Shown here: positions 9,058 to 16,918 of the stretch, one piece after another | How positions within the stretch are numbered: position 1 is the first letter of the stretch | Layout of the letters: each line of letters opens with the position of its first letter | Source: Bradyrhizobium lupini | Lineage (GTDB): Bacteria > Pseudomonadota > Alphaproteobacteria > Rhizobiales > Xanthobacteraceae | Direction: 5' to 3' | DNA length: 64,000 nt | Assembly: GCF_040939785.1 (NCBI RefSeq) | Contig: NZ_CP162553.1 | Location: 4,545,001 to 4,609,000, forward strand | Translations under genes and position numbers: made by a program | The notes under the pieces: model-generated | The model's input: only the letters and a program-made list of their open reading frames with translations | Database searches by the model: none | Told to the model about the DNA's origin: nothing

Positions 9058-9870
9058 TTACTCCGCCAAAAACGCGTCCACCGCCTCGCCGAACTCCAGG
9101 GGCGCCTGCTCGAACATCCAGTGGCCGGCATTGGGGATCACGGCTGTCTTCGCCCCGGTGATGTGCTCGGCCAGCACACGCCACATCACCGACAGGCTCC
9201 CTGTCGTCGCCCCGCCGCCGATCAGGAGTGTCGGGGTCGTGATCGCCTGCGCGTCCGCGAGCGTGTAGGGCCTGCGCTGCTCGTTGATCTGGCCGAGGAA
9301 GGTGATCGCGTTGTCGCGCAATTGCTGCTTCGCCGCCGCCGGCACGCGCCGCCACGAGCCGTCGCCTTCGATGCCTTCGTAGAAGTTCTGCAGCGCGCCC
9401 TCGATGTCGCCGGCGCGGATCATCTCGACCGAGCGCGCCGTGCGCGCCGCCAGCGGCGGGTGCGCGGGCGTGCCTGCGGGCACCGGCAGGCTCGCATCGA
9501 GATCGCCGCCGGGTTCTGCAAGCACCAGCTTTCGCAACAGATCGGGCCGCGCCTGCGCCACGCGAAAGGCGATGTGACCGCCGCGCGAATGGCCCATCAG
9601 ATCGACCGGCGCGGGTTCGACCTGCTCGATGAAAGCGATCACGTCAGCGACGTGCTGGGCCATCTTGTAATCGTCGCCGACGGCATCCCAATGTTCGGGA
9701 AAGAAATGCCGCAGGCTGACCGAGATCACGCGATGCGATTTCGACAGCGGACCGAGCACGGAGTACCAGGTGCGGAAATCGCCGAGCGTGCCGTGCACGC
9801 AGACCAGCGGCGGCCCCTCGCCCACTTCGAGATAGGCCATGTCGTAACCATTGACGCGAAGTGTCTGCAT
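9058..9870 (-). CDS. Alpha/beta hydrolase (second of a tandem pair)
   Basis: A 270-residue alpha/beta-hydrolase-fold enzyme. The oxyanion segment VCVHGTLGDFRTW is at about residues 23-35, the nucleophile elbow GHSRGGH has Ser95, and the C-terminal catalytic His is in IPNAGHWMFEQAP. No signal peptide is present, so it is cytoplasmic. It starts two bases after the stop of the paralogous gene at 9873-10691 and so is probably translated from the same message. Both open with MQxLxVNGYDMxYL and share most motifs, indicating tandem duplication. The substrate (ester, lactone or C-C bond) cannot be told. Confidence 0.88.
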   Translation of the reverse strand: MQTLRVNGYDMAYLEVGEGPPLVCVHGTLGDFRTWYSVLGPLSKSHRVISVSLRHFFPEHWDAVGDDYKMAQHVADVIAFIEQVEPAPVDLMGHSRGGHIAFRVAQARPDLLRKLVLAEPGGDLDASLPVPAGTPAHPPLAARTARSVEMIRAGDIEGALQNFYEGIEGDGSWRRVPAAAKQQLRDNAITFLGQINEQRRPYTLADAQAITTPTLLIGGGATTGSLSVMWRVLAEHITGAKTAVIPNAGHWMFEQAPLEFGEAVDAFLAE

Positions 9871-9872
9871 GA

Positions 9873-10691
9873 TCAGCCCGCCAGAAAATCCAGCACCAGT
9901 TCGGAGAATTTCTGCGGCGCCTGCTCGAACATCGGGTGCGTTGCGTTTGGGATGACCGCCGTCCTGGAATACGGCACATGCGCCGCGAGCGCATGCAGCA
10001 CTTTCGGCAGCAGGCCCTTGGTCCGCGCGCCCAGGATGAACAGCGTCGGCATCCTGATGGACTCCGCGTCGGCCCTCGAGAACGGCGGGCGGTTGTCGCG
10101 GACCTGGCCGATCAGCGTGAAGGCGTTGTCACGCAGATTCTGCTTCACCAGGGCCGGCAGCCGCGGCCAGGTGCCGGGCCCTTCCAGCGTGTCGACGAAG
10201 ACTGCAAGGCCGCCGTCGATGTCGCCGGCCGCGATCTTCTCGGCCGAGGCCGTGAACCGCGCCAGCAACGGCGAGGGGCCGCCGGCATAGTCTGGATCGA
10301 GGCTCGCGTCGAGCTCCCCGCCGGGCTCGGCCAGCACCAGCCGCCGGAGCAGGTCCGGCCGCCCCTGCGCCACGCGGAAGCAGATGTGCCCGCCGCGGGA
10401 ATGGCCCATCAAATCAACCGGGCCGAGGTCGAGCTCCTCGATGAAGGCGATGACGTCGTCGACATGCTGGGCGATCGAATAGGTGTCGCCAACGCCATCC
10501 CAGCGATCGGGGAAGAAGTGCCGCAGGCTGACGGCCATCAGCCGGTGCCGCTGGGACAGCGGACCGAGCACGCAGCCCCAGACACGAAAGTCGTTGAGCG
10601 AACCATGCACGCAGACCAGCGGCGGCCGCCCTCGGTCTTCGCCCACGTCGAGATAGGGCATGTCGTATCCGTTGACGTGGAGGCTTTGCAT
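9873..10691 (-). CDS. Alpha/beta hydrolase (first of a tandem pair)
   Basis: A 272-residue paralog of the next gene. Motifs are VCVHGSLNDFRVW, nucleophile GHSRGGHICF and catalytic His in IPNATHPMFEQAP. The frame is open further upstream, but MQSLHVNGYDM at 10691 matches the start of the paralog exactly, so that ATG is chosen. It has an insertion EDRGR in the first loop compared with the paralog. It diverges from the methyltransferase gene at 10831, leaving about 140 bases for two promoters. Function unknown beyond the fold. Confidence 0.87.
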   Translation of the reverse strand: MQSLHVNGYDMPYLDVGEDRGRPPLVCVHGSLNDFRVWGCVLGPLSQRHRLMAVSLRHFFPDRWDGVGDTYSIAQHVDDVIAFIEELDLGPVDLMGHSRGGHICFRVAQGRPDLLRRLVLAEPGGELDASLDPDYAGGPSPLLARFTASAEKIAAGDIDGGLAVFVDTLEGPGTWPRLPALVKQNLRDNAFTLIGQVRDNRPPFSRADAESIRMPTLFILGARTKGLLPKVLHALAAHVPYSRTAVIPNATHPMFEQAPQKFSELVLDFLAG

Positions 10692-10830
10692 TCTGGGCTC
10701 GCAAACAGGGAAGGCGGAACTCCTGTGCAAGATTCCCGGAAACCGGGTGGATCGCAACTATTTCCAAGTCTAGATTTGAGCTCAGTTCACATTGGGGCAT
10801 GCGAGGGGAACGCAAGCCAAGGACGAAGTT

Positions 10831-11373
10831 ATGACCGACCAGCATTTTGCCCTCTTCGACAGCAAGATCGGCCTTTGCGCCATTGCCTGGGGTCCGCGCG
10901 GCATCAACGGCACGCAACTGCCGATGGGCGGTGAGCAGAAGATCCGCACCCGCATCAGCCAGCGCCATGCCGATGCCAGCGAAGCCGCGCCGACCGCCGA
11001 AGTACAGCAGGCGATCGACCGCATCACAAAACTGCTCGCGGGCGAGCCGGATGACCTCACCGACATCCCGCTCGATCTCGATGGCGTGCCCGACTTCAAC
11101 CGCGGGGTCTACGCGATCGCCCGCACCATTCCGCCGGGCAAGACCGTCACCTATGGCGACATCGCCAAGCAACTCGGCGGTGTCGAGCTGTCGCGCGACG
11201 TGGGCCAGGCGCTCGGCCGCAACCCGTGCCCGATCGTCGTGCCCTGCCATCGCGTGCTGGCGGCCGGCAACAAGCCCGGCGGCTTCTCCGCGAATGGCGG
11301 CGTGGTGACGAAGCTGAAGATGCTGGAGATCGAAGGCGCGCTGGTGAACCACACGCCGAGCTTGTTTGATTGA
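10831..11373 (+). CDS. ogt: Methylated-DNA-[protein]-cysteine S-methyltransferase
   Basis: DNA repair protein of 180 residues that transfers alkyl groups from O6-alkylguanine to its own cysteine. The active-site motif is visible as NPCPIVVPCHRVLAAG. The helix-turn-helix region TVTYGDIAKQLGG and the tail GGFSANGGVVTKLKMLEIEG match the Ogt/Ada C-terminal family. The N-terminal domain is short and divergent. ATG 10831 is chosen over an upstream ATG at 10792 because the protein reads MTDQHFALFDSKIG with AAGGACGAAG just before. No Ada regulatory domain is present. Confidence 0.93.
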   Translation: MTDQHFALFDSKIGLCAIAWGPRGINGTQLPMGGEQKIRTRISQRHADASEAAPTAEVQQAIDRITKLLAGEPDDLTDIPLDLDGVPDFNRGVYAIARTIPPGKTVTYGDIAKQLGGVELSRDVGQALGRNPCPIVVPCHRVLAAGNKPGGFSANGGVVTKLKMLEIEGALVNHTPSLFD

Positions 11374-11390
11374 GGCGATGACGCCGCTGG

Positions 11391-12935
11391 CTAGATCTTC
11401 GCCGCCGCCATCGGCCAATATTTGTCGCGCAAATGCCGCTTCACCAGCTTCCCAGTGGGCGTGCGCGGCAGCTCGGCTTCGAAATCGATCGAGCGCGGGC
11501 ATTTGATCGTCGAGAGGCGGCTCCTGCAATAGGCGATCAGGTCGGCCTCGAGCTCCTTGCCGGCGCGCTTGGGATCGTGCGGCTGCACCACCGCCTTGAC
11601 CTCTTCGCCCATCTCCTCGTTCGGCACACCGAACACGGCGACGTCGGCGACCTCGGGGTGGGTGATGAGCACGTCCTCGGTCTCCTGCGGGTAAATGTTC
11701 ACGCCGCCCGAGATGATCATGTAGGACTTGCGGTCGGTGAGAAAGAGAAAGCCATCCCTGTCGAGATAGCCGACGTCGCCGAGCGTCGACCAGCCTTTTG
11801 CGTTATAGGCCTTCTTCGTCTTCTCGGGATCGTTGTGATAGGCGAAAACCGGCGCATCGGCGAAATAGACCGTGCCGATCTCGCCCGTCGGCAGCTCCTC
11901 ATCGTTCTCGTCCAGAATCTTGATCTTGCCGACCACGGCGCGGCCGACGCTGCCGCGGTGCTCCAGCCATTCTTTCGAGTTGCAGACGGTGACGCCGTTG
12001 CCTTCGGAGCCCGCGTAATATTCGATCAGGATCGGCCCCCACCATTCGATCATCTTGGCCTTGACCTCGACCGGGCAGGGGGCGGCGGCGTGGATCGCGC
12101 CCTTCAGTGTCGAGACTTCGTAGCGGTTACGGACCTCGTTCGGCAGCTTCAGCATGCGCACGAACATGGTCGGCACCAGCTGCGCCTGGGTCACCTTGTA
12201 CTTTTCGACCAGTTTCAGGAAATCTTCGGCGTCAAAGTGCTCCATGATGATGGAGGTGCCGCCGAGCAGGACCGCCATCATGTTGAAGCGCAAGGGAGCG
12301 GCGTGATAGAGCGGTGCCGGTGAGAGATAAATAGTCTCGGCGTTCATGCCGCACATGCTGGCGCAGAGCACGCGCAGAAACGCGTTCGGCTCGTCGATCG
12401 GCTTGCCCTCGAAAGCCTTCTTGATACCCTTGGGCCGGCCCGTGGTGCCCGACGAATACAGCATGTCATAGCCGGCAACCTCGTCGGCAATCGGGGTTGT
12501 CGGCTGTGCGGCGGCTTCCTTGTCGTAGGAGCGGAAGCCGGCTTGCGGCTCGTCCATCATGTAGAAGACCGGCTCGCCGGGCGCACCCTTGATCAGCGTC
12601 TTGATCTGGTCGGCACATTTCGGTGTCGTGATCACGACCTTGGCGCCGCAATCGGCGATGATGTAGTCGATCTCGTCCTGCTTTAAATAGCGGCTGATCG
12701 CGGTGTAATAGAGCCCGCTGCGTTGCGCAGCCCAGCAGATCTCCATAAAGGCGAGGCGGTTCTCCATCAGCAGCGCGATGTGGTCGCCGGCCTTCAGCCC
12801 GAGCGAGCGGAACAGGTGCGCGCCCTGGTTCGAGAGCTCGTCGAGCTCGCGATAGGTAATCGCCTTGCCGGTCCCGGCCATTTGATAGGCGATCTTGTCG
12901 GGTGTGGCGCGGGCGTGGATGGAGGGGTGTGTCAT
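11391..12935 (-). CDS. AMP-dependent acyl-CoA synthetase/ligase
   Basis: A 514-residue class I adenylate-forming ligase that activates a carboxylic acid to its CoA thioester. The P-loop-like motif is YSSGTTGRPKGIKKAF, the A5-type motif EYYAGSEGNGVT, the hinge LTDRKSYMIISGGVNIYP, and the catalytic Lys near the end is in RTPTGKLVKRHL. The start MTHPSIHARATPDKIAYQ at 12935 is typical, though the frame is open to 12986. It is convergent with ogt and co-directional with the thiolase, so it probably belongs to the acyl-CoA catabolic block. Substrate chain type is unknown. Confidence 0.92.
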   Translation of the reverse strand: MTHPSIHARATPDKIAYQMAGTGKAITYRELDELSNQGAHLFRSLGLKAGDHIALLMENRLAFMEICWAAQRSGLYYTAISRYLKQDEIDYIIADCGAKVVITTPKCADQIKTLIKGAPGEPVFYMMDEPQAGFRSYDKEAAAQPTTPIADEVAGYDMLYSSGTTGRPKGIKKAFEGKPIDEPNAFLRVLCASMCGMNAETIYLSPAPLYHAAPLRFNMMAVLLGGTSIIMEHFDAEDFLKLVEKYKVTQAQLVPTMFVRMLKLPNEVRNRYEVSTLKGAIHAAAPCPVEVKAKMIEWWGPILIEYYAGSEGNGVTVCNSKEWLEHRGSVGRAVVGKIKILDENDEELPTGEIGTVYFADAPVFAYHNDPEKTKKAYNAKGWSTLGDVGYLDRDGFLFLTDRKSYMIISGGVNIYPQETEDVLITHPEVADVAVFGVPNEEMGEEVKAVVQPHDPKRAGKELEADLIAYCRSRLSTIKCPRSIDFEAELPRTPTGKLVKRHLRDKYWPMAAAKI

Positions 12936-12965
12936 GTCTCTGTTTACGCGGCTGGGAGTAACGTT

Positions 12966-12981
12966 CCCCGGATATCCGGGG
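12966..12981. other. 16-bp perfect palindrome in the thiolase to acyl-CoA synthetase gap
   Basis: CCCCGGATATCCGGGG is self-complementary and lies 30 bases upstream of the synthetase start, next to a family A repeat. It could be an operator or an attenuating hairpin; there is no T tract for a normal terminator. Confidence 0.35.
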
Positions 12982-12994
12982 TCCATTGTGAGGC

Positions 12995-13053
12995 ATGGGT
13001 CCCGGCTCTGCGCCGCAGCCTTTCACGCTGCAGCGCGTCCGGGACACGAGAGG
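12995..13053. repeat. Palindromic intergenic repeat, family A (copy 2)
   Basis: TGGGTCCCGGCTCTGCGCCG ... GCGTCCGGGACACGAGAGG. Same layout as the element at 7258-7318, and it also directly abuts the stop of a leftward gene (thiolase, stop at 13056). The ends TCCCGG and CCGGGA pair. Confidence 0.6.
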
Positions 13054-13055
13054 GC

Positions 13056-14228
13056 TTACAGCCGCTCCACGATCGTCACATTCGCCATGCCGCCGCCTTC
13101 GCACATGGTCTGCAGGCCATAGCGTTTGCCGCGCTGATGCAAGGCATGCACCAGCGTCGTCATCAGCTTGGTGCCGGAGCCGCCGAGCGGATGGCCGAGC
13201 GCGATGGCGCCGCCATTGACATTGAGACGTTCCGAATCGGCGCCGGTGGTCTTCAGCCACGCGGTCGGCACCGAGGCAAAGGCCTCGTTGACCTCGAACA
13301 GGTCGATGTCGTCGATCGCCATGCCGGCCTTCTCCAGCGCGCGCTTGGTGGCGTGCAGCGGTGCGTCGAGCATGATCACGGGATCGCCACCCATCATGGT
13401 CATGTGGTGGACGCGCGCCAGCGGCTTCACGCCGAGCTGCTTCAGGCCACGCTCGTTCACCACCATCACGCCGGAAGCGCCGTCGCAGATCTGGCTGGCG
13501 CTGGCCGCGGAGAGCTTGCCATTCTCGGCGATCAGCTTGACGCCCTTGATGCCGTCGAGTGTGGCGTCGAAGCGGATGCCCTCGTCGATGTGGTGGGTGT
13601 CCTTGGAGCCGTCGGCGCGGGTGATCTCAAGCGGCACGATCTCCGTCTTGAAACGGCCGGCCTGCGTCGCCGCGATCGCGCGCTGATGACTGTTGTAGGA
13701 GTACTCGTCGAGCTCATCCTTGGAGAGGCCGTACTTCTCGGCCATCATCTCGGCGCCGGTGAACTGGCTGAACACGATGTTGGGATAACGCTGCTCGATA
13801 CCCGGGCTCTTGTAATTGCCAAAGCCGTTCTTGGCGGGAAGCTGCGACGACAGGCCCATCGGCACGCGCGTCATCGATTCCACGCCGGCGGCGATCACCA
13901 CGTCCATCGCGCCCGACATAACGGCCTGCGCAGCAAAATGCAGCGCCTGCTGCGACGAGCCGCATTGGCGGTCGATCGAGGTGCCCGGCACGCTCTCCGG
14001 CAGTTTCGAGGCCATGATGGCGTTGCGCGCCACGTTGTTGGACTGCTCGCCGACCTGCATGACGCAGCCCATGATCACATCCTCGACCAGCGCGGGATCG
14101 ACCTTGGTGCGGTCGACCAACTCGTCCAGCACCTTCGCGGCGAGATCGGCCGGATGCCATCCGGCGAGGCGGCCCCCCTTGCGCCCACCGGCGGTACGCG
14201 CAGCGGCGACGATATAAGCCTCGGCCAT
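13056..14228 (-). CDS. Acetyl-CoA acetyltransferase / 3-ketoacyl-CoA thiolase
   Basis: A 390-residue thiolase that cleaves 3-ketoacyl-CoA or condenses acetyl-CoA. The nucleophilic Cys89 is in SIDRQCGSSQQALHFA. The second active-site region GGAIALGHPLGGSGTKL and the C-terminal Cys in MCEGGGMANVTI are intact. Start MAEAYIVAAARTAGGR at 14228 has GGGAGAAACCGAC before it. It diverges from the TetR gene, the usual arrangement for a regulator and its target in fatty-acid or aromatic side-chain catabolism, and supplies the final step for the block to its right. Confidence 0.95.
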   Translation of the reverse strand: MAEAYIVAAARTAGGRKGGRLAGWHPADLAAKVLDELVDRTKVDPALVEDVIMGCVMQVGEQSNNVARNAIMASKLPESVPGTSIDRQCGSSQQALHFAAQAVMSGAMDVVIAAGVESMTRVPMGLSSQLPAKNGFGNYKSPGIEQRYPNIVFSQFTGAEMMAEKYGLSKDELDEYSYNSHQRAIAATQAGRFKTEIVPLEITRADGSKDTHHIDEGIRFDATLDGIKGVKLIAENGKLSAASASQICDGASGVMVVNERGLKQLGVKPLARVHHMTMMGGDPVIMLDAPLHATKRALEKAGMAIDDIDLFEVNEAFASVPTAWLKTTGADSERLNVNGGAIALGHPLGGSGTKLMTTLVHALHQRGKRYGLQTMCEGGGMANVTIVERL

Positions 14229-14295
14229 GTCGGTTTCTCCCTGGATTATTTTGAACGGTTGGTTGTCGGGGCGGGATTTAAGGGGCGACCGGTTG

Positions 14296-14317
14296 TTTAG
14301 TCAATCGATCAATTAAC
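14296..14317. promoter_or_regulatory. Imperfect palindrome in the thiolase/TetR divergent region, possible TetR operator
   Basis: TTTAGTCAATC and GATCAATTAAC form an imperfect 22-bp inverted repeat (7 of 11 pairs) about the core ATCGAT. It lies between divergent genes, where a TetR-family repressor usually binds. It is the only AT-rich symmetric stretch in the gap. Weak evidence. Confidence 0.3.
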
Positions 14318-14381
14318 TCTTGTGGGGAGGCGCTGCTTGGGCTTATCTGCGGCCGCTCTTCCGCCAAAATCAGGGATCTCC

Positions 14382-15041
14382 GTGACTACCAGCGTACCGA
14401 ACAGGCTCCCCAGCGGAAAGAATTCCACGGCAGAGAAATTGCTCGTGGCCGCGAGCGAGCTGATGATCGAACGCTCCTCGATCGAGATTTCCCTGAGCGA
14501 CATCGCCCAGAAGTCCGGCGCCAACGCCGCGCTGGTCAAATATCACTTCGGCAACAAGGACGGCCTGCTGCTGGCGCTGCTCGAGCGCGACGCAGGAACG
14601 GAACTGTCCAACCTGGAATATCTGCTGGCGCAGCCGATCACGCCGACCGCGAAGCTGAAGCTGCACATCGGCGGCATCATCCGCGCCTATCACCGGTTTC
14701 CCTACATGAACCGGTTGATTCACTATCTGCTGCACGAGAGCGTCGCGGGCTCCGCGGACGAAGTCTCGAAATTCTTCGTCGCACCGCTGCTGGATTTCCA
14801 TCGCCGCCTGCTCGCCGAAGGCGTCAGTCAGGGCGAATTCCGCGCCACCGATCCCGTGCTGTTCTACACCAGCCTGATCGGCGCCTGCGATCATTTGTTC
14901 TTCGGCCGGCACGCGATGTCACGCGCGACCGGCGTCGGCCCGGTCACCGACGACGTCTGCCGGCAATATATCAAGCACATGGAAACGCTGATCTGCGGCG
15001 GCATTCTCACGAATATCGAGGAAGCCGCCGCGGCCGGATGA
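14382..15041 (+). CDS. TetR/AcrR-family transcriptional regulator
   Basis: A 219-residue regulator. The N-terminal helix-turn-helix includes IEISLSDIAQKSGANAALVKYHFGNKDGLLLALLERD, the TetR signature. The C-terminal helical ligand domain is less conserved (YHRFPYMNRLIHYLLHES; FYTSLIGACDHLFFGRHA). The GTG at 14382 has AGGGA five bases before it and gives a compact N-terminus; an upstream ATG at 14322 would add about 20 poorly structured residues. It heads a run of co-directional beta-oxidation genes and diverges from the thiolase, so it probably controls both sides, perhaps with an acyl-CoA ligand. Confidence 0.9.
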   Translation: MTTSVPNRLPSGKNSTAEKLLVAASELMIERSSIEISLSDIAQKSGANAALVKYHFGNKDGLLLALLERDAGTELSNLEYLLAQPITPTAKLKLHIGGIIRAYHRFPYMNRLIHYLLHESVAGSADEVSKFFVAPLLDFHRRLLAEGVSQGEFRATDPVLFYTSLIGACDHLFFGRHAMSRATGVGPVTDDVCRQYIKHMETLICGGILTNIEEAAAAG

Positions 15042-15108
15042 TCCGGCCAGAACGCAGAAGTCTAGAGAAGAAACGCCCAAGGAAAAGGTTCGAGGAAAGG
15101 TACAAGCG

Positions 15109-15867
15109 ATGCAGTTGAAAGACGTAGCCGTTCTCATCACCGGCGGCGGGTCGGGCCTTGGTGCCGCGACCGCCCGCGCCATGGCCGCCAAGGGCGCCAA
15201 GATCGGCGTGATCGACCAGAGCAAGGAAAACGCCGAGAAGGTCGCCGCCGAAGTGAAGGGCATCGCGCTTCATGCCGACGTCACCAGCGAGGAGCAGATC
15301 AAGGCGGCGATCGCCAATGCGGAAGCCGCGCACGGCGTCGCGCGCGTGCTGATGAACTGCGCCGGCATCGGCGGCTCGCAGCGCATCGTCGGCCGCGATG
15401 GAGTCTACCCGCTGGAAAAGTTCGCGCGCATCATCAACGTCAATTTGATCGGCACGTTCAACTGCCTGCGTCTGTTCGCCGAGCGCTTGGTCACGATCGA
15501 GCCGGTCGGTGAAGAGCGCGGCGTCATCGTCAACACTGCTTCGGTCGCGGCTTACGAAGGCCAGATCGGCCAGATCGCCTATGCAGCGTCGAAGGGCGGC
15601 GTCGTCGGTCTCACGCTGCCGGCCGCGCGCGACCTCGCGAGCCAGAAGATCCGCGTCAACACCATCGCCCCCGGGCTATTTCTGACGCCGCTGCTGATGG
15701 GCTTGAACGAAGAGGCCCGCAAGAGCCTCGGTGCCCAGGTGCCGCATCCCGCGCGTCTCGGCGACGCCAATGAATACGGGTCGCTGGCCGTGCACATCGT
15801 CGAGAACCCAATGCTCAATGGCGAAACCATTCGCCTCGACGGCGCGATCCGCATGGCGCCGCGGTAG
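15109..15867 (+). CDS. SDR-family 3-hydroxyacyl-CoA dehydrogenase
   Basis: A 252-residue short-chain dehydrogenase. NAD-binding motif ITGGGSGLGAATAR, structural MNCAGIGG, catalytic Ser in NTASVAAYEG, and YAASKGG give the full catalytic set. The sequence resembles the type II 3-hydroxyacyl-CoA dehydrogenase (HSD17B10-like) branch, which fits its place between the TetR gene and enoyl-CoA hydratase. GAGGAAAGG precedes the ATG. It probably oxidises the 3-hydroxyacyl-CoA made by the hydratase, before thiolysis. Confidence 0.9.
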   Translation: MQLKDVAVLITGGGSGLGAATARAMAAKGAKIGVIDQSKENAEKVAAEVKGIALHADVTSEEQIKAAIANAEAAHGVARVLMNCAGIGGSQRIVGRDGVYPLEKFARIINVNLIGTFNCLRLFAERLVTIEPVGEERGVIVNTASVAAYEGQIGQIAYAASKGGVVGLTLPAARDLASQKIRVNTIAPGLFLTPLLMGLNEEARKSLGAQVPHPARLGDANEYGSLAVHIVENPMLNGETIRLDGAIRMAPR

Positions 15868-15877
15868 AGCTCTTTTT

Positions 15878-16026
15878 CCTTCTCTCCTTGTGGGAGAAGG
15901 TGGCGCGCTCCTGAGCGCGCCGGATGAGGGGTTCTCTCCACGATCTCACCTGTGGAGGCAGACCCCTCACCCGAGCGAATGCGCGGCGCGTGACGTACAT
16001 GCCCTCTCCCACAAGGGGAGAGGGCG
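15878..16026. repeat. Palindromic intergenic repeat, family B (copy 1)
   Basis: Outer arms TTCTCTCCTTGTGGGAGAAGG and CCCTCTCCCACAAGGGGAGA are inverted copies. An internal pair GATGAGGGGT / ACCCCTCAC adds a second stem, and GGCGCGCTC/GAGCGCGCC at 15902-15921 forms a third hairpin. It fills the gap between the SDR and hydratase genes. A matching element lies at 55477-55625. Confidence 0.75.
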
Positions 16027-16068
16027 CAGTAATCGGCACCATCGTTGCGGATGAAGGAAGTCGCGCGC

Positions 16069-16875
16069 ATGTCCCAACCGCTGCTGATCGAGCACAATGA
16101 CGGCGTCGATACCGTGACGCTCAATCGTCCGGAACACCTCAACGCGCTCGATCCTGCGCTGATCGACGCGCTCAATGTCTACTTCCAGGGCCTCCAGCGC
16201 AACCGCGACACGCGCGTCGTGGTGCTGAAGGGCGCTGGCAAGAATTTCTGTGCGGGCCTCGACCTCAAGGCTGCAATGCAGCGTCGTGCCGGGCAGCAGG
16301 AGCCGCCTGATGTCACCGAGTCGCTGGATCTGCAGCGACGCATCGCCGACATCGTGATGCTGATGCGGCGCTGTCCGCAGCCGATCCTCGCGCTGGTACA
16401 GGGCGCGGCCGCCGGCGGCGGCTTTGCACTCGCGCTCGCCTCCGATATCCGCATCGCGACGAGATCGGCGCGGATGAACTGCGCCTTCATCAAGCTCGGC
16501 CTTGGCGGCTGCGACATTGGCACCAGCTATTTCCTGCCACGCCTTGTCGGTGTCTCCGTGGCATCGGAGCTGATCCTCACCGGACGCTTCATCGGGGCCG
16601 AACGCGCACTCGCGGTCGGGCTGGTCTCCGAGGTCGTCGACGAGGACAAGCTCGCTGAGGCCGCCGAACCCTATGTCGACGCGATGATCACGGCCTCGCC
16701 CGTGGGCCTACGCCTGTCCAAAGAATGTCTCAACATGAGCGTCGATGCCGGATCGCTGGAAGCCGTAATCGCGATGGAGGATCGCAACCAGGTCCTGTGC
16801 AGCCGCTCCGAGGAATTTTCGGAAGGCATCAGGGCCTTCCTTGAGAAGCGAAAGCCTGTCTATATCAGGCGCTGA
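16069..16875 (+). CDS. Enoyl-CoA hydratase/isomerase family protein
   Basis: A 268-residue crotonase-fold protein. The oxyanion-hole segments are GAGKNFCAGLDLKAA and ALVQGAAAGGGFALALASDI, and the family signature SARMNCAFIKLGLGGCDIGTSYFLPRLVG follows. It hydrates an enoyl-CoA produced by the dehydrogenases downstream. ATG 16069 has AAGGAAG seven bases upstream and starts MSQPLLIEHNDGVD; earlier ATGs at 16045 and 16051 are open but carry that ribosome site within the reading frame. Part of the acyl-CoA catabolic run. Confidence 0.92.
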   Translation: MSQPLLIEHNDGVDTVTLNRPEHLNALDPALIDALNVYFQGLQRNRDTRVVVLKGAGKNFCAGLDLKAAMQRRAGQQEPPDVTESLDLQRRIADIVMLMRRCPQPILALVQGAAAGGGFALALASDIRIATRSARMNCAFIKLGLGGCDIGTSYFLPRLVGVSVASELILTGRFIGAERALAVGLVSEVVDEDKLAEAAEPYVDAMITASPVGLRLSKECLNMSVDAGSLEAVIAMEDRNQVLCSRSEEFSEGIRAFLEKRKPVYIRR

Positions 16876-16918
16876 CAATGAAGATCCGTAAAGGACGAGA
16901 AATTCCGGGAGACGCACT

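Noticed and set aside
12723..14300. 525-codon frame antisense to thiolase and acyl-CoA synthetase
   Set aside because: It crosses two well-supported genes and an intergenic palindrome; no recognisable domain.
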